Positions 43,938 to 52,264 are shown, counted from the first letter of the stretch. The stretch is DNA of 64,000 bases from Pseudomonas gingeri (GCF_013386115.1 NZ_JACAOR010000014.1:393576-457575), one strand, 5' to 3'. Numbers and translations: made by a program. Notes: a model not told the origin generated them from the sequence alone.

Positions 43938-44228
43938 CACAAGGGTTTTAACCAAAGATGGAAATTCGGGAGCCCTGATGTTCAACGATCAAGTTGCCCG
44001 GTAATCAAATGGTTCAATGATCAGATCCGGCAGAGCCTCGACGAACGCCTGCCCGCCGGCGCTCAAGTCCCTTGAAGGACTGGAGGCGGCGACCGTGACG
44101 AGTACGGTGGATCAGGTTCCGACGGTGAGTGGCGCTTCGAACAAAGTTGTCAAAGCAGAATGCATTCAAATAACGACATCTTCCATTGTCCTGATGTTTA
44201 AAAGTGCAAAGTGCTTATTACATGCCAC
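43938..44228. other. intergenic stretch without recognisable gene
   Basis: About 290 bases between arnT and the phosphatase gene. A plus-strand frame is open across 44017-44358 but its translation is not protein-like and overlaps the phosphatase gene antisense. I see no RNA gene, repeat or clear PmrA-type direct repeat. Confidence 0.5.
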
Positions 44229-44912
44229 TCATATTTTTTTGCCGAGAACGGTTTGCCAATCTTCGGCATTCATGATTCCAAGCATGTTCAACTGGCCGTC
44301 GGCACCTACGGAAACAAGGACCGAACTGGTGTATTCACTTTTCACCGCGTGCCGGTAACCCAGTTCTTTTTCCAGGTCATCGATACAGCCGCTATGGGTC
44401 ACCAGCACCAGGTTGCGATGGGCCGCCTTGTGTGCCAGAGCCTCCTCGCCCAGGGCCGGACCGCAGCTGAGCAGCCAGTCGGCGGTGATCGCGGTTTTAC
44501 CGAACATCGCCTGTGCGGTCTGGGCGGTTCGGGTGGTCGGACTGCTCAGCACATCGGTATTGCCCATGCCGACGATCTGGAAGGCCTGGCCCACACCGGC
44601 CGCGGCGTGGCTGCCCAAGCGAGTGATGCCATCCTCGGGACCCAGGCACGGATTGCTCGAACGATCGCAGCGCTCGGCATGGCGCACCAGCACGATCACG
44701 TCGCCGGCTTTCCAGTGAGCGTAGACACCGGCACTGTTCATATGATTCTTGACCGCCAGGTCCAGGGGCGATTTGGGCCACAGGGCGAAGCCGGTCATGA
44801 CCAAGGCCATGACCGCTACCCCGACCGCCAGGAACATGGACTTGAAGCGGGGCTTGAGGGGGCGCGGCAACACCGGTTGAAGAGCATCAGGGATAACCAC
44901 ACATTCACCCAT
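44229..44912 (-). CDS. histidine phosphatase family protein, Ais-like
   Basis: 227 residues from ATG 44912 (weak ribosome site; a TTG at 44969 and an ATG at 44837 are alternatives). A single N-terminal membrane anchor, FLAVGVAVMALVMTGFALW, precedes a periplasmic histidine-phosphatase domain with the catalytic RHG-type motif VLVRHAERCD, the second arginine region SSPTTRTAQTAQAMFG and the second histidine in LVLVTHSGCIDDLE. Ais/PmrG homologues remove phosphate from lipopolysaccharide core heptose. Its place upstream of arnT on the same strand supports a role in lipopolysaccharide charge modification. Confidence 0.8.
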   Translation of the reverse strand: MGECVVIPDALQPVLPRPLKPRFKSMFLAVGVAVMALVMTGFALWPKSPLDLAVKNHMNSAGVYAHWKAGDVIVLVRHAERCDRSSNPCLGPEDGITRLGSHAAAGVGQAFQIVGMGNTDVLSSPTTRTAQTAQAMFGKTAITADWLLSCGPALGEEALAHKAAHRNLVLVTHSGCIDDLEKELGYRHAVKSEYTSSVLVSVGADGQLNMLGIMNAEDWQTVLGKKI

Positions 44913-45156
44913 TGACTGATCTAGCCATTCAGAAAGGGCGTCTGTGCAGACTCGCCCGGAAAGTGACAATCGCCGTCATGCAACTCCAGCGGATGTTGGT
45001 GACGACGATGGCAATTTACGGAGGCGCAGGTGGGAGCGAAGTGAAAGCGTTGTGAAAAATTTGGAAGTCCGCCAATCCCCAATGTTTCCGGGACGTTTTG
45101 CCTTATCCGGAAACACTTTTGCAGGGGATTGGGGCGGGAGAGGTGCCACGGAGGGA

Positions 45157-45600
45157 CTATTCGCCGCGGATATACTGCTCCAGCTGGCGAATCAGGTCGG
45201 CCTGTTCGGCAATGGCTTCCTTGACCAGGTCGCCGATGGACAGCAAGCCGATCAGCTTGCCGCCCTCGACCACGGGCAGATGGCGCAGATGCCTGTCGGT
45301 CATGATCCCCATGCAGGTCTCGACATTCTGGTGGGAGTCCACGGTGACGACCGGCGTATTCATGATCTGGCTGACCTTGGTGGCGACCGAACTGAGCCCG
45401 TGCAGGATCACCTTGCGCGCGTAGTCGCGCTCGCTGACGATACCCACCACCTCACCGCTCTCGTTGACCACCGGCAAGGCCCCGACGTTTTTCTCGGCCA
45501 TCCTGATCAAGGCCTCGAACACCGTGTGATCCTGGCGGATCGTGTGGACCTCCTGGTGCTTGCTCTCCTTTTGTTTCAACAGTTCTGCGACAGTTTTCAT
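45157..45600 (-). CDS. tandem CBS-domain protein
   Basis: 147 residues consisting of two CBS domains and no other domain. First: TVFEALIRMAEKNVGALPVVNESGEVVGIVSERDYARKV; second: PVVTVDSHQNVETCMGIMTDRHLRHLPVVEGGKLIGLLSIGDLV (cited by parts VGALPVV, GIVSERDYAR, LRHLPVV, GLLSIGDLV). Stand-alone CBS pairs bind adenine nucleotides and sense energy status. ATG 45600 is used since earlier in-frame codons precede no ribosome site. 44913-45156 upstream of its 3' end holds nothing recognisable. Confidence 0.88.
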   Translation of the reverse strand: MKTVAELLKQKESKHQEVHTIRQDHTVFEALIRMAEKNVGALPVVNESGEVVGIVSERDYARKVILHGLSSVATKVSQIMNTPVVTVDSHQNVETCMGIMTDRHLRHLPVVEGGKLIGLLSIGDLVKEAIAEQADLIRQLEQYIRGE

Positions 45601-45795
45601 GGGTGGCTCTCTCATGCGGTTTTCAGGCGGTTCTTTTGACACGGGCACAGTCCATCGCGACCGTTCTTACAGAATCGTAGACGGATCCCGCGAGGACGAT
45701 GCAGAAAGCGGCCTGTAGACGCTGAAAAAACGTCATTGCCCGGTGTTTTGGCCGGGAAGGCCGCTTTTCACCCGATCAGTACTGGGCCGAGCCCT

Positions 45796-46554
45796 TCAAT
45801 CGACAGGCTGCAAGGGTATAAAACGATAGTGGCCTGCACCCGATGAAGTGATCGAGGCACCTTGGGCGAGCAATGCCCGGGTGCTGTCTTCATCCGCCAG
45901 CTGAAAAGCCCAAGACTGTTGTGGGTGACGCTCGGGCCGCTGCGCTGCCACCTCTTCGATGGCTTCCAGGAAAGCGCCCATATCGGGCAGATAGGTGGCG
46001 AAGCCGTTGCCCTTGAGGGCAGTGGTCGCGATGCCGAGGCGGACACAGATCGCCGCCTTCGCCACGATATCCTCGCGATCGGCCTGGCGCGAACGCTCGA
46101 TCAGTCTGGCCAGTTCCCGGTCCACCGGTTTTCCGCCGGCGATCAGTTCCGGGCCCTGTTCCCAGGACTCGGGCGGGCAGTCCTTGCGGTCGGTGCGCAA
46201 GCTGATATGCGGGTTGATCTCCGCCGGATAGATGCGGCAGACCAGTGGTCGTCGTTCGTAGATGCCGCAGCGATTGTCGGCATCGAGGTGGCGACACGGC
46301 CCGTTGTTGTACGCTGCGAACGTCACTGCCAGCCAGGCCCGGGTCGTTCCGCTGGCAACCAGCACGGAACGGCGGTGGGCGTGCTCGAACTGTTCCTCGG
46401 CAATGCCGTGACCGCTTTCCAGGAATGCCTCCAGCAGCACGATCACCGTGCCGCCATCCGTTGCCCACTGGCGGGATTCGTCGAGGGTCAACGGAACGTA
46501 ATGGTCATTGCAGCACTTGCCGCAGCCCACGCAGGAAAATCGTGTATTGATCAA
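45796..46554 (-). CDS. YkgJ-family cysteine cluster protein
   Basis: 252 residues. The CxxCxxxCC-type cluster FSCVGCGKCCNDHYVPLT occupies residues 7-24 and is followed by CRHLDADNRCGIYERRPLVCRIYP near 88-111, the pattern of the CxxCxxCC (YkgJ) family, thought to bind a metal or Fe-S centre. Some members are linked to protein or metal maturation; the role here is unknown. It lies downstream of rtcR on the same strand but separated by 120 bases and a small hairpin. Confidence 0.82.
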   Translation of the reverse strand: MINTRFSCVGCGKCCNDHYVPLTLDESRQWATDGGTVIVLLEAFLESGHGIAEEQFEHAHRRSVLVASGTTRAWLAVTFAAYNNGPCRHLDADNRCGIYERRPLVCRIYPAEINPHISLRTDRKDCPPESWEQGPELIAGGKPVDRELARLIERSRQADREDIVAKAAICVRLGIATTALKGNGFATYLPDMGAFLEAIEEVAAQRPERHPQQSWAFQLADEDSTRALLAQGASITSSGAGHYRFIPLQPVD

Positions 46555-46602
46555 CTCGCCACCTCACCCGGCTCTTTTTTGAACCGACGCGCGAGCGCCG
46601 GT

Positions 46603-46620
46603 CCCCGTGATTGCACGGGG
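46603..46620. terminator. short hairpin between rtcR and the ykgJ-like gene
   Basis: CCCCGTG (46603-46609) pairs with CACGGGG (46614-46620), and TTTT follows on the plus strand. It lies about 55 bases past the rtcR stop. On the minus strand the T-run is missing, so termination of rtcR here is only possible. Confidence 0.4.
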
Positions 46621-46674
46621 TTTTGCCTGTGGAGGGGCGGGATCATGTTTTGTTACAGGTGGGCCGAAATAAAC

Positions 46675-48282
46675 TCAGTCGGCGCTGTTCAGTTGCTTCC
46701 AGTCCAGGCCGAATCGCGCCAGGTATTTGCGCAGGCGGTCGGCGTCGTTCGGATTGGCCTTGGCCTGGCGAGAGGCATTGAACAGCTGGCGCCCGGCATT
46801 CGACAGACTGCTGGCGCGGCGGCAGACCTCGATCACGGCATTGAGCTGCAGGCGATCGAACAGGTCGACTTCACCGGCGCTCTCGCCGAGCAGGCGATCC
46901 AGGGCATCCTGGGGTTCGGCCAGGCCCCAGGCGCGGCGCAGGCGTTCGATTTCTTCCGTGACCTGGGTTTCATCGATACGACCGCTGTCGGCCAGTGTCG
47001 CCATCCGGGTAATCGAGGCCGACAGCTCGCGGAAGTTGCCCAGCCAGCTGGCTTCGCCGGAGCAGGCGAATGTCAGGTAGCGACGTCGGGCTTCAACGTT
47101 GAAGCGGGCAAAATGACCCTGTTCCCGGGCGTGGCGTTCCAGTTCGAAATCCAGGTTCGGCTCGATGTCTTCACGCCGCTCGGCAAGGCCCGGCAGGTCG
47201 AAGGTCCAGAGGTTGATGCGGGCGTACAGGTCTTCGCGAAACAGGCCCTCGGCAACCCGGCTGCGCAGGTCGCGGTGGGTGCCGGCAATGATCAGGAAGT
47301 CGCTGTCGACTTCCTTGTCGGAACCGAGGGGAAAGAAGCGTTTCTCCTCGACGGCCTTGAGCAGCATCGCCTGTTCGTCCAGGCCCAGTTCGCCGATTTC
47401 GTCGAGAAACAACAGGCCGCCGTCGGCTGCACGCAAGAGGCCTTCACGACTGTTCTGTGCGCCGGTGAACGCGCCCTTGATATGGCCGAACAGCGCCGAC
47501 ATGGCGCCGTCGCCGCGCAAGGTGGCGCAGTTGACCTCGACAAATCGTCCTCGGACCTGGTGTCGGTTGCGCTTGAGCTCATAAATGCGTCGGGCAAGAA
47601 AGGACTTGCCGGCGCCGGTTGGGCCGATCAGCAGCATTGGCGCGCGGGAGCGCACGGCCACCCGCTCGATTTGCTCGATGGTGCGGTTGAAGGCGGCGTT
47701 GCGGGTGGCGATCCCGGATTTGAGGAAAGCCAGGCCTTCGAGGCGCTTGTGGCTGAAACGCGTGGCGATCCGATCATAGCGCGACAGGTCGAGGTCGATC
47801 AGCGTGTGGGTGCCGATGGCTTGCCCTTCGATGTCCAGGCGCCGTGCCGGGGCGGTCTGAACCAGTCGCGCGGGCAGGTAGCGGGCTTCGGTGAGCAGGA
47901 ACCAGCAGATCTGCGCGACATGGGTGCCGGTAGTGATATGCACGAGGTAGTCCTCATGCTCGGTATCGAAGCGGTAGCCGGTGGTGAAATCGTGCAACGC
48001 GGCGTACACCTCCTCGAAATCCCAGGGGTTGCGCAACGTCATGGGATGCAGGCGCACTTCGGTTTCTGGTGACACCTGGCGGATATCGGCGCTGACCCGT
48101 TCGGCCAGGCTCACGTCCCGGGCATCGCTACCGTGGATCAGTTCCAGGCGGTGCACCAGCAAGTCCGGCTGCTGACACAAGCCGACGCTCGGCCGCCAGT
48201 GGCTCCAGCGGTTGGCGCCCTTGCCGACCCGGTCGAGGTTGGAGCCGATAAAGCCGATGGTGACGCAGCACTTGCTGGGCAT
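46675..48282 (-). CDS. rtcR: RtcR, sigma-54-dependent activator of the RNA-repair operon
   Basis: 535 residues from ATG 48282. Residues 1-180 are the RtcR sensor (CARF-like Rossmann fold: VTIGFIGSNLDRVGKG at the start, LVHITTGTHVAQICWFLLTEARYLPA near 113-138). The AAA+ domain has Walker A GPTGAGKS at 220-227, the sigma-54-contacting GAFTGA loop at 270-275 and Walker B LLFLDEIGE at 290-298. A C-terminal helix-turn-helix region follows (RASSLSNAGRQLFNASR). RtcR opens sigma-54 promoters of rtcBA when RNA ends or tRNA fragments accumulate. It is divergent from rtcB, and a -24/-12 promoter is present between them. Confidence 0.94.
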   Translation of the reverse strand: MPSKCCVTIGFIGSNLDRVGKGANRWSHWRPSVGLCQQPDLLVHRLELIHGSDARDVSLAERVSADIRQVSPETEVRLHPMTLRNPWDFEEVYAALHDFTTGYRFDTEHEDYLVHITTGTHVAQICWFLLTEARYLPARLVQTAPARRLDIEGQAIGTHTLIDLDLSRYDRIATRFSHKRLEGLAFLKSGIATRNAAFNRTIEQIERVAVRSRAPMLLIGPTGAGKSFLARRIYELKRNRHQVRGRFVEVNCATLRGDGAMSALFGHIKGAFTGAQNSREGLLRAADGGLLFLDEIGELGLDEQAMLLKAVEEKRFFPLGSDKEVDSDFLIIAGTHRDLRSRVAEGLFREDLYARINLWTFDLPGLAERREDIEPNLDFELERHAREQGHFARFNVEARRRYLTFACSGEASWLGNFRELSASITRMATLADSGRIDETQVTEEIERLRRAWGLAEPQDALDRLLGESAGEVDLFDRLQLNAVIEVCRRASSLSNAGRQLFNASRQAKANPNDADRLRKYLARFGLDWKQLNSAD

Positions 48283-48353
48283 CTTATACTCAAGGATAAA
48301 AGACGATATCTGATGATAGAAAAAATTAGCATTGTCGTCACGGATAAGATGCC
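48278..48353. promoter_or_regulatory. candidate RtcR upstream activating site (10-bp inverted repeat arms)
   Basis: GGCATCTTAT at 48278-48287 and its exact reverse complement ATAAGATGCC at 48344-48353 are 66 bases apart centre to centre. The near arm is about 75 bases upstream of the sigma-54 promoter, a usual enhancer distance; the far arm overlaps the rtcR start codon, which could give autorepression. Between 48355 and 48415 the DNA is very AT-rich, suiting IHF-aided looping. Confidence 0.5.
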
Positions 48354-48427
48354 ATAAAAAGGTGTATAAAATAAAAAAACATATATAAAACAATTAGTTA
48401 TTAGTGTTTTTGCGAGATTGATGAAAA

Positions 48428-48444
48428 TTGGCATCCTGCCTGCA
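48428..48444 (+). promoter_or_regulatory. sigma-54 (-24/-12) promoter of the rtcB operon
   Basis: TTGGCATCCTGCCTGCA matches the sigma-54 consensus TTGGCACGnnnnTTGCA, with GG (48430-48431) and GC (48442-48443) separated by the required 10 bases. Transcription would start near 48456, leaving a leader of about 90 bases before the rtcB ATG. The neighbouring rtcR encodes the cognate type of activator. Confidence 0.85.
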
Positions 48445-48547
48445 ATAAGCCTGTCAGCGGGCAAGACGGCAAGGCGCAAGCAGCCAGGTACTTGTCGCCG
48501 CTCAATCAGGACAGGGCCGTGATCTCGGCCATCAGGAAATGAAGAAT

Positions 48548-49774
48548 ATGCAAGACCAGACCTACACCTTGCTCGAAGTCGCCAACGGCAAACCGATCAA
48601 ACTCTGGACCCAGGGCGTGCCGGTCGAGCCCGAGGCTCGTGAGCAACTGATGAACACGGCGAAGATGCCGTTCATCTTCAAGCACATGGCGGTGATGCCG
48701 GACGTACACCTGGGCAAGGGCTCGACCATTGGCAGCGTGATTCCCACGGTGGGCGCCATCATCCCGGCGGCGGTCGGCGTGGATATCGGCTGCGGCATGA
48801 TCGCCGCGTGCACCTCGCTGACCGCCAGCGACCTGCCTGACAACCTGCAGGGGCTGCGCACCGCTATCGAACGGGCAGTGCCCCATGGCCGCAGCAGTAC
48901 TCGCGCTGGTCGGGACAAAGGCGCCTGGGACAATGTCCCGACTCCGGCCGATCTGGCGTGGTCGGCGCTGGAGTCACGATTCAAGGCGATCACCGACAAG
49001 TACCCGAAGCTGGAAAGGACCAACCACCGCAACCACCTGGGGACCCTGGGTTCGGGCAACCACTTCATCGAGGTTTGCCTGGATGAAGCAAACCGCGTCT
49101 GGTTCATGTTGCACAGCGGTTCGCGGGGTGTCGGCAACGCCATCGGCAACCTGTTCATCGAGCTGGCCCGGGCCGATATGCGCGAGCACATCGCCAACCT
49201 GCCGGATCGGGATCTGGCGTACTTCGAAGAGGGTAGCCAGCACTTCGACGATTACGTCCAGGCGGTCGGCTGGGCCCAGGATTTTGCCCGCCAGAACCGT
49301 GCGGTGATGATGCAGGCAGTGATCGCAGCGACACGCCAGGTGATCCGCAAGCCGTTCGACGTGGCGCTGGAGGCGGTGAACTGTCATCACAACTATGTGC
49401 AGAAGGAACGGCATTTCGGCGAGGAAGTCCTGGTGACCCGCAAGGGCGCGGTATCGGCGAAGAAGGGCGAACTGGGGATCATTCCCGGTTCCATGGGCGC
49501 CAAGAGTTTCATTGTCCGAGGGTTGGGCAACGAGGAGTCGTTCTGCTCCTGCAGCCATGGCGCTGGCCGGACCATGAGCCGTACCAGGGCCAAGCAATTG
49601 TTCACCGTCGAGGACCAGATCCGCGCGACAGCCCATGTGGAGTGCCGCAAGGACGCCGCGGTGATCGACGAAATCCCGATGGCCTACAAGGATATCGATC
49701 AAGTCATGCACGCCCAGCGTGAGCTGGTGCAAGTGCTGCACACCTTGCGGCAAGTGGTGTGTGTAAAGGGGTAG
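48548..49774 (+). CDS. rtcB: RtcB RNA ligase
   Basis: 408 residues. ATG 48548 has AGGA at a workable distance, while ATG 48539 would overlap it. The ligase signature is complete: MPDVHLGKGSTIGSV near 50-64, VGVDIGCGM with the metal cysteine Cys82, NHRNHLGTLGSGNHFIE near 159-175, and the guanylylated histidine His337 in CSCSHGAGRTMSR, the same number as in E. coli. RtcB joins RNA 2',3'-cyclic phosphate or 3'-phosphate ends to 5'-OH ends using GTP and Mn2+. First gene of a four-gene operon with two extra genes between rtcB and rtcA. Confidence 0.95.
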   Translation: MQDQTYTLLEVANGKPIKLWTQGVPVEPEAREQLMNTAKMPFIFKHMAVMPDVHLGKGSTIGSVIPTVGAIIPAAVGVDIGCGMIAACTSLTASDLPDNLQGLRTAIERAVPHGRSSTRAGRDKGAWDNVPTPADLAWSALESRFKAITDKYPKLERTNHRNHLGTLGSGNHFIEVCLDEANRVWFMLHSGSRGVGNAIGNLFIELARADMREHIANLPDRDLAYFEEGSQHFDDYVQAVGWAQDFARQNRAVMMQAVIAATRQVIRKPFDVALEAVNCHHNYVQKERHFGEEVLVTRKGAVSAKKGELGIIPGSMGAKSFIVRGLGNEESFCSCSHGAGRTMSRTRAKQLFTVEDQIRATAHVECRKDAAVIDEIPMAYKDIDQVMHAQRELVQVLHTLRQVVCVKG

Positions 49775-49778
49775 GACG

Positions 49779-50432
49779 ATGACTGAGCATGCGTTCGGGC
49801 TGAGTGTCGCGCAGCCGCAAAGAAGTGCCGCGTTGCGCGAGCGAATGAATGAGGCTGGTTGTGTATTCGAGTTTGTGGTGTCGGAGGTAGCGCCGGGAGT
49901 GTCACCGGATGAATCGTTGCATCGACAGGCATTGAGGTTGCTGCATGAGCAAATCATGACGGTGGCCATGGCGTGGCATCAGCAACTGATTCGGCAGCCG
50001 CAGCATAGGGATCGTGCGATACCGATCGTGACCTGGGACCTCGATCAAGCAAAGGCGGTGCAGCTGGAGAAGCGATGGGTACGAAGTCTGGTGCGGGGAG
50101 GGCCCGTGGAGGAGGAGGGGCGCGGTCTGTACCAGGCCTTTTGTGATCCTCCATACGGCACAAGATTTTCCGGCGGCGAGGAGCATGCTCAAGCACTCTT
50201 TCAAGAGTGGATGGACCTGCTTGGATTCTGCGAACAGGACGATATCGTGGTGTTGAACTGGGTCGATGGCTGTCTTGCGGATCTACAGGCAAGCGTCGAC
50301 AGCCCTGCCGACCGCGTGCCCTGGAGTGACTACTTTGACGCGGGTCTGGAGTGGTGGGGGATCTGGTGCCTGACCGTCTGGAGTCCTGAGCGTCGTACAG
50401 TGAGTGCATTGGTGGCCAGCGCCACGGATTGA
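49779..50432 (+). CDS. uncharacterised protein of the RNA-repair operon
   Basis: 217 residues, ATG 4 bases after the rtcB stop, with gggtaggac as ribosome site. No catalytic motif is evident. The N-half is charged and helical with LHRQALRLLHEQIMTVAMAWHQQ near 47-69. The centre contains YQAFCDPPYGTRFSGG, and the C-terminal quarter is rich in tryptophan: VVLNWVDGCLADL, PWSDYFDAGLEWWGIWCLTVW. Such a tail suggests a compact soluble fold or partner-binding surface. Strict co-transcription with rtcB, a nucleotidyltransferase and rtcA argues for a role in RNA end repair or sensing of RNA damage; nothing firmer can be said. Confidence 0.7.
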   Translation: MTEHAFGLSVAQPQRSAALRERMNEAGCVFEFVVSEVAPGVSPDESLHRQALRLLHEQIMTVAMAWHQQLIRQPQHRDRAIPIVTWDLDQAKAVQLEKRWVRSLVRGGPVEEEGRGLYQAFCDPPYGTRFSGGEEHAQALFQEWMDLLGFCEQDDIVVLNWVDGCLADLQASVDSPADRVPWSDYFDAGLEWWGIWCLTVWSPERRTVSALVASATD

Positions 50433-50443
50433 AAGGAAAGAAA

Positions 50444-51232
50444 ATGGAATGCTCGGATCGTCACCCGCTGGACAGCGTCATGCGCGCCCGGGTGTTGGAA
50501 GAACTCGCGCGGATAGAGCGCGAGCGCAATGTGAAGGTGCTGTATGCCTGTGAGTCGGGTAGTCGTGCCTGGGGCTTTGCGTCGACGAATAGCGATTACG
50601 ATGTGCGTTTTGTCTATGTGGAAAAGCCGGACTGGTTTGTCCAGGTCAGCGACGCGCGGGATGTGATCGAGCGCCCCCTGGACGACGAGCTGGATATCAG
50701 CGGCTGGGAACTGCGCAAGACCCTCGGATTATTGCGCAAGTCGAACCCGACCTTGCTCGAATGGCTCGACTCGCCGCTGGTGTATCGCTGCGAAGCATCC
50801 GCGACCGCTTCGCTACGGGAGTTGGCAGAGGCGTTCTACAGTCCTCCGGCGGCACGTAATCATTACCTGTCGATGGCCAAGAAGAACTTTCGCGGCTACC
50901 TGCAGGGCGACACGGTGCGTTTCAAGAAGTACTTCTACGTGCTGCGCCCGCTACTGGCGGTGCGCTGGATCGACATGGGGCTGGGACGGCCGCCGATGAC
51001 ATTCGAAACCCTGCTTCAGACGGTCGACGACCCCCTGTTGCTGGCGGAGGTCGACGACCTGTTGCGGCTCAAGCGCATTGCTGATGAAGCGGCTTATGGT
51101 CCGCGGCGCCCGGCGCTGCATGGCTTCATCGAGGCGCAACTGGAACGTCCGGTACCGGTATTGCCGCGTACGAGCGAAGACGGTGGACGTCTGGACCACT
51201 ACCTGAGGGCGATGGTCCACACTTATGCATGA
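50444..51232 (+). CDS. predicted nucleotidyltransferase (YcgL/COG3541-like)
   Basis: 262 residues from ATG 50444, AAAGGAAAG upstream. The polymerase-beta-type nucleotidyltransferase motif is YACESGSRAWGFASTNSDYDVRF (near residues 31-53: GS, then D-x-D), and a third acidic position is in DDELDISGWELRKTLGLL. KKNFRGYLQGDTVRFKKYFYVLRPLLAVRWI is the helical C-domain typical of the COG3541 family. Members are repeatedly found beside rtcB and are thought to add nucleotides to or modify RNA ends during repair. Co-transcribed with rtcB and rtcA here. Confidence 0.82.
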   Translation: MECSDRHPLDSVMRARVLEELARIERERNVKVLYACESGSRAWGFASTNSDYDVRFVYVEKPDWFVQVSDARDVIERPLDDELDISGWELRKTLGLLRKSNPTLLEWLDSPLVYRCEASATASLRELAEAFYSPPAARNHYLSMAKKNFRGYLQGDTVRFKKYFYVLRPLLAVRWIDMGLGRPPMTFETLLQTVDDPLLLAEVDDLLRLKRIADEAAYGPRRPALHGFIEAQLERPVPVLPRTSEDGGRLDHYLRAMVHTYA

Positions 51233-51241
51233 AGGAAGGGT

Positions 51242-52264
51242 ATGGAAAGGGAAGTGATCGAACTGGACGGCACGATGGGCGGCGGCCAGGTGTTGCGCAG
51301 TGGGCTCAGCCTGTCGATGGTGACGGGGCGGGCGCTGCGGATCACCAATATTCGCGGGCGGCGCAGTCGGCCCGGCTTGCTGCGCCAGCACCTGACGGCG
51401 GTGCTGGCCTCGGCCGAGGTCTGCGGGGCGCAGATGGAAGGCGCGCAACTCGGTTCGCAAAACCTGTATTTCGAACCAGGACCGATTCGTGGCGGCGACT
51501 TCCGCTTCGCCATCGGTACCGCCGGGAGCTGCACGCTGGTACTGCAGACGCTGTTGCCAGCGTTGCTCCAGGCGCCGGAGCCGAGCCGTGTGCTGATCAG
51601 CGGCGGCACCCATAACCCGTTGGCGCCGCCGTTCGAGTTTCTCGAGCGTGCTTGGTTGCCGCTATTGCGGCGAATGGGGGCGAAGGTCGAGCTGCAGCTC
51701 CTGCGTCATGGTTTTGTACCGGCCGGTGGCGGAGAGCTGGAAGCTTTTATCCAGCCCTCGATATTGCAGGTGATGGAACTGAACGAGCGCGGCGCCGTGC
51801 TTGGAAGCGAAGCTCGGGTATTGATCGGGGGGATTAATGAATCGGTCGCCGAGCGCGAACTGTCGAGGATTGGCCGGCGCCTGGATATTCCTCGCGAGTC
51901 ATGCCTTACGGAGCGGCTCGATTCGGCTGCAAGTCCCGGCAACGTGCTTTTGCTGGAGTACCGTTGTGAGCAGGTAACCGAGGTGTTCAGCGCATTCGGA
52001 CAAGTCAACCTGCGTGCCGAGGCCGTCGCCGATGTGGCGGCCAACGCTACCAGGCACTGGTTGAGCAGCGGTGCCGCAGTAGGCGAGCACCTGGCCGATC
52101 AATTGCTGTTGCCCATGGCATTGGCGGGCGGCGGGAGTTTTACCACGCCGGGTATGACCGAGCATCTGCACAGCAATATCCGCGTGATCGAAGCCTTCAT
52201 GCCTCTCAGGATTGCCTGCGCGACGACGGCGGATGGCGTGGTGCAGGTTGAATGTAGAGCCTGA
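51242..52264 (+). CDS. rtcA: RtcA, RNA 3'-terminal phosphate cyclase
   Basis: 340 residues from ATG 51242, 9 bases after the previous stop, with AAGGAAGGG. N-terminal LDGTMGGGQVLRSGLSLSMVTG and RGRRSRPGLLRQHLTAV are RtcA signatures; GEHLADQLLLPMALAGGGSFTT follows near 281-302, and the catalytic histidine that is adenylylated corresponds to His308 in TEHLHSNIRVIEAF (His309 in E. coli). The enzyme turns RNA 3'-phosphates into 2',3'-cyclic phosphates with ATP, making substrates for RtcB. Last gene of the operon; the convergent AraC gene ends 2 bases beyond. Confidence 0.94.
   Translation: MEREVIELDGTMGGGQVLRSGLSLSMVTGRALRITNIRGRRSRPGLLRQHLTAVLASAEVCGAQMEGAQLGSQNLYFEPGPIRGGDFRFAIGTAGSCTLVLQTLLPALLQAPEPSRVLISGGTHNPLAPPFEFLERAWLPLLRRMGAKVELQLLRHGFVPAGGGELEAFIQPSILQVMELNERGAVLGSEARVLIGGINESVAERELSRIGRRLDIPRESCLTERLDSAASPGNVLLLEYRCEQVTEVFSAFGQVNLRAEAVADVAANATRHWLSSGAAVGEHLADQLLLPMALAGGGSFTTPGMTEHLHSNIRVIEAFMPLRIACATTADGVVQVECRA

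Noticed and set aside
44017..44358. Plus-strand open frame of 113 codons upstream of the phosphatase 3' end
   Set aside because: No ribosome site, no protein-like pattern, and a third of it overlaps the phosphatase gene antisense.
45862..48072. Very long plus-strand open frame opposite rtcR and the ykgJ-like gene
   Set aside because: It spans two unrelated minus-strand genes with clear domains and has an Arg/Ala/Gly/Gln-rich translation typical of antisense frames in GC-rich DNA.
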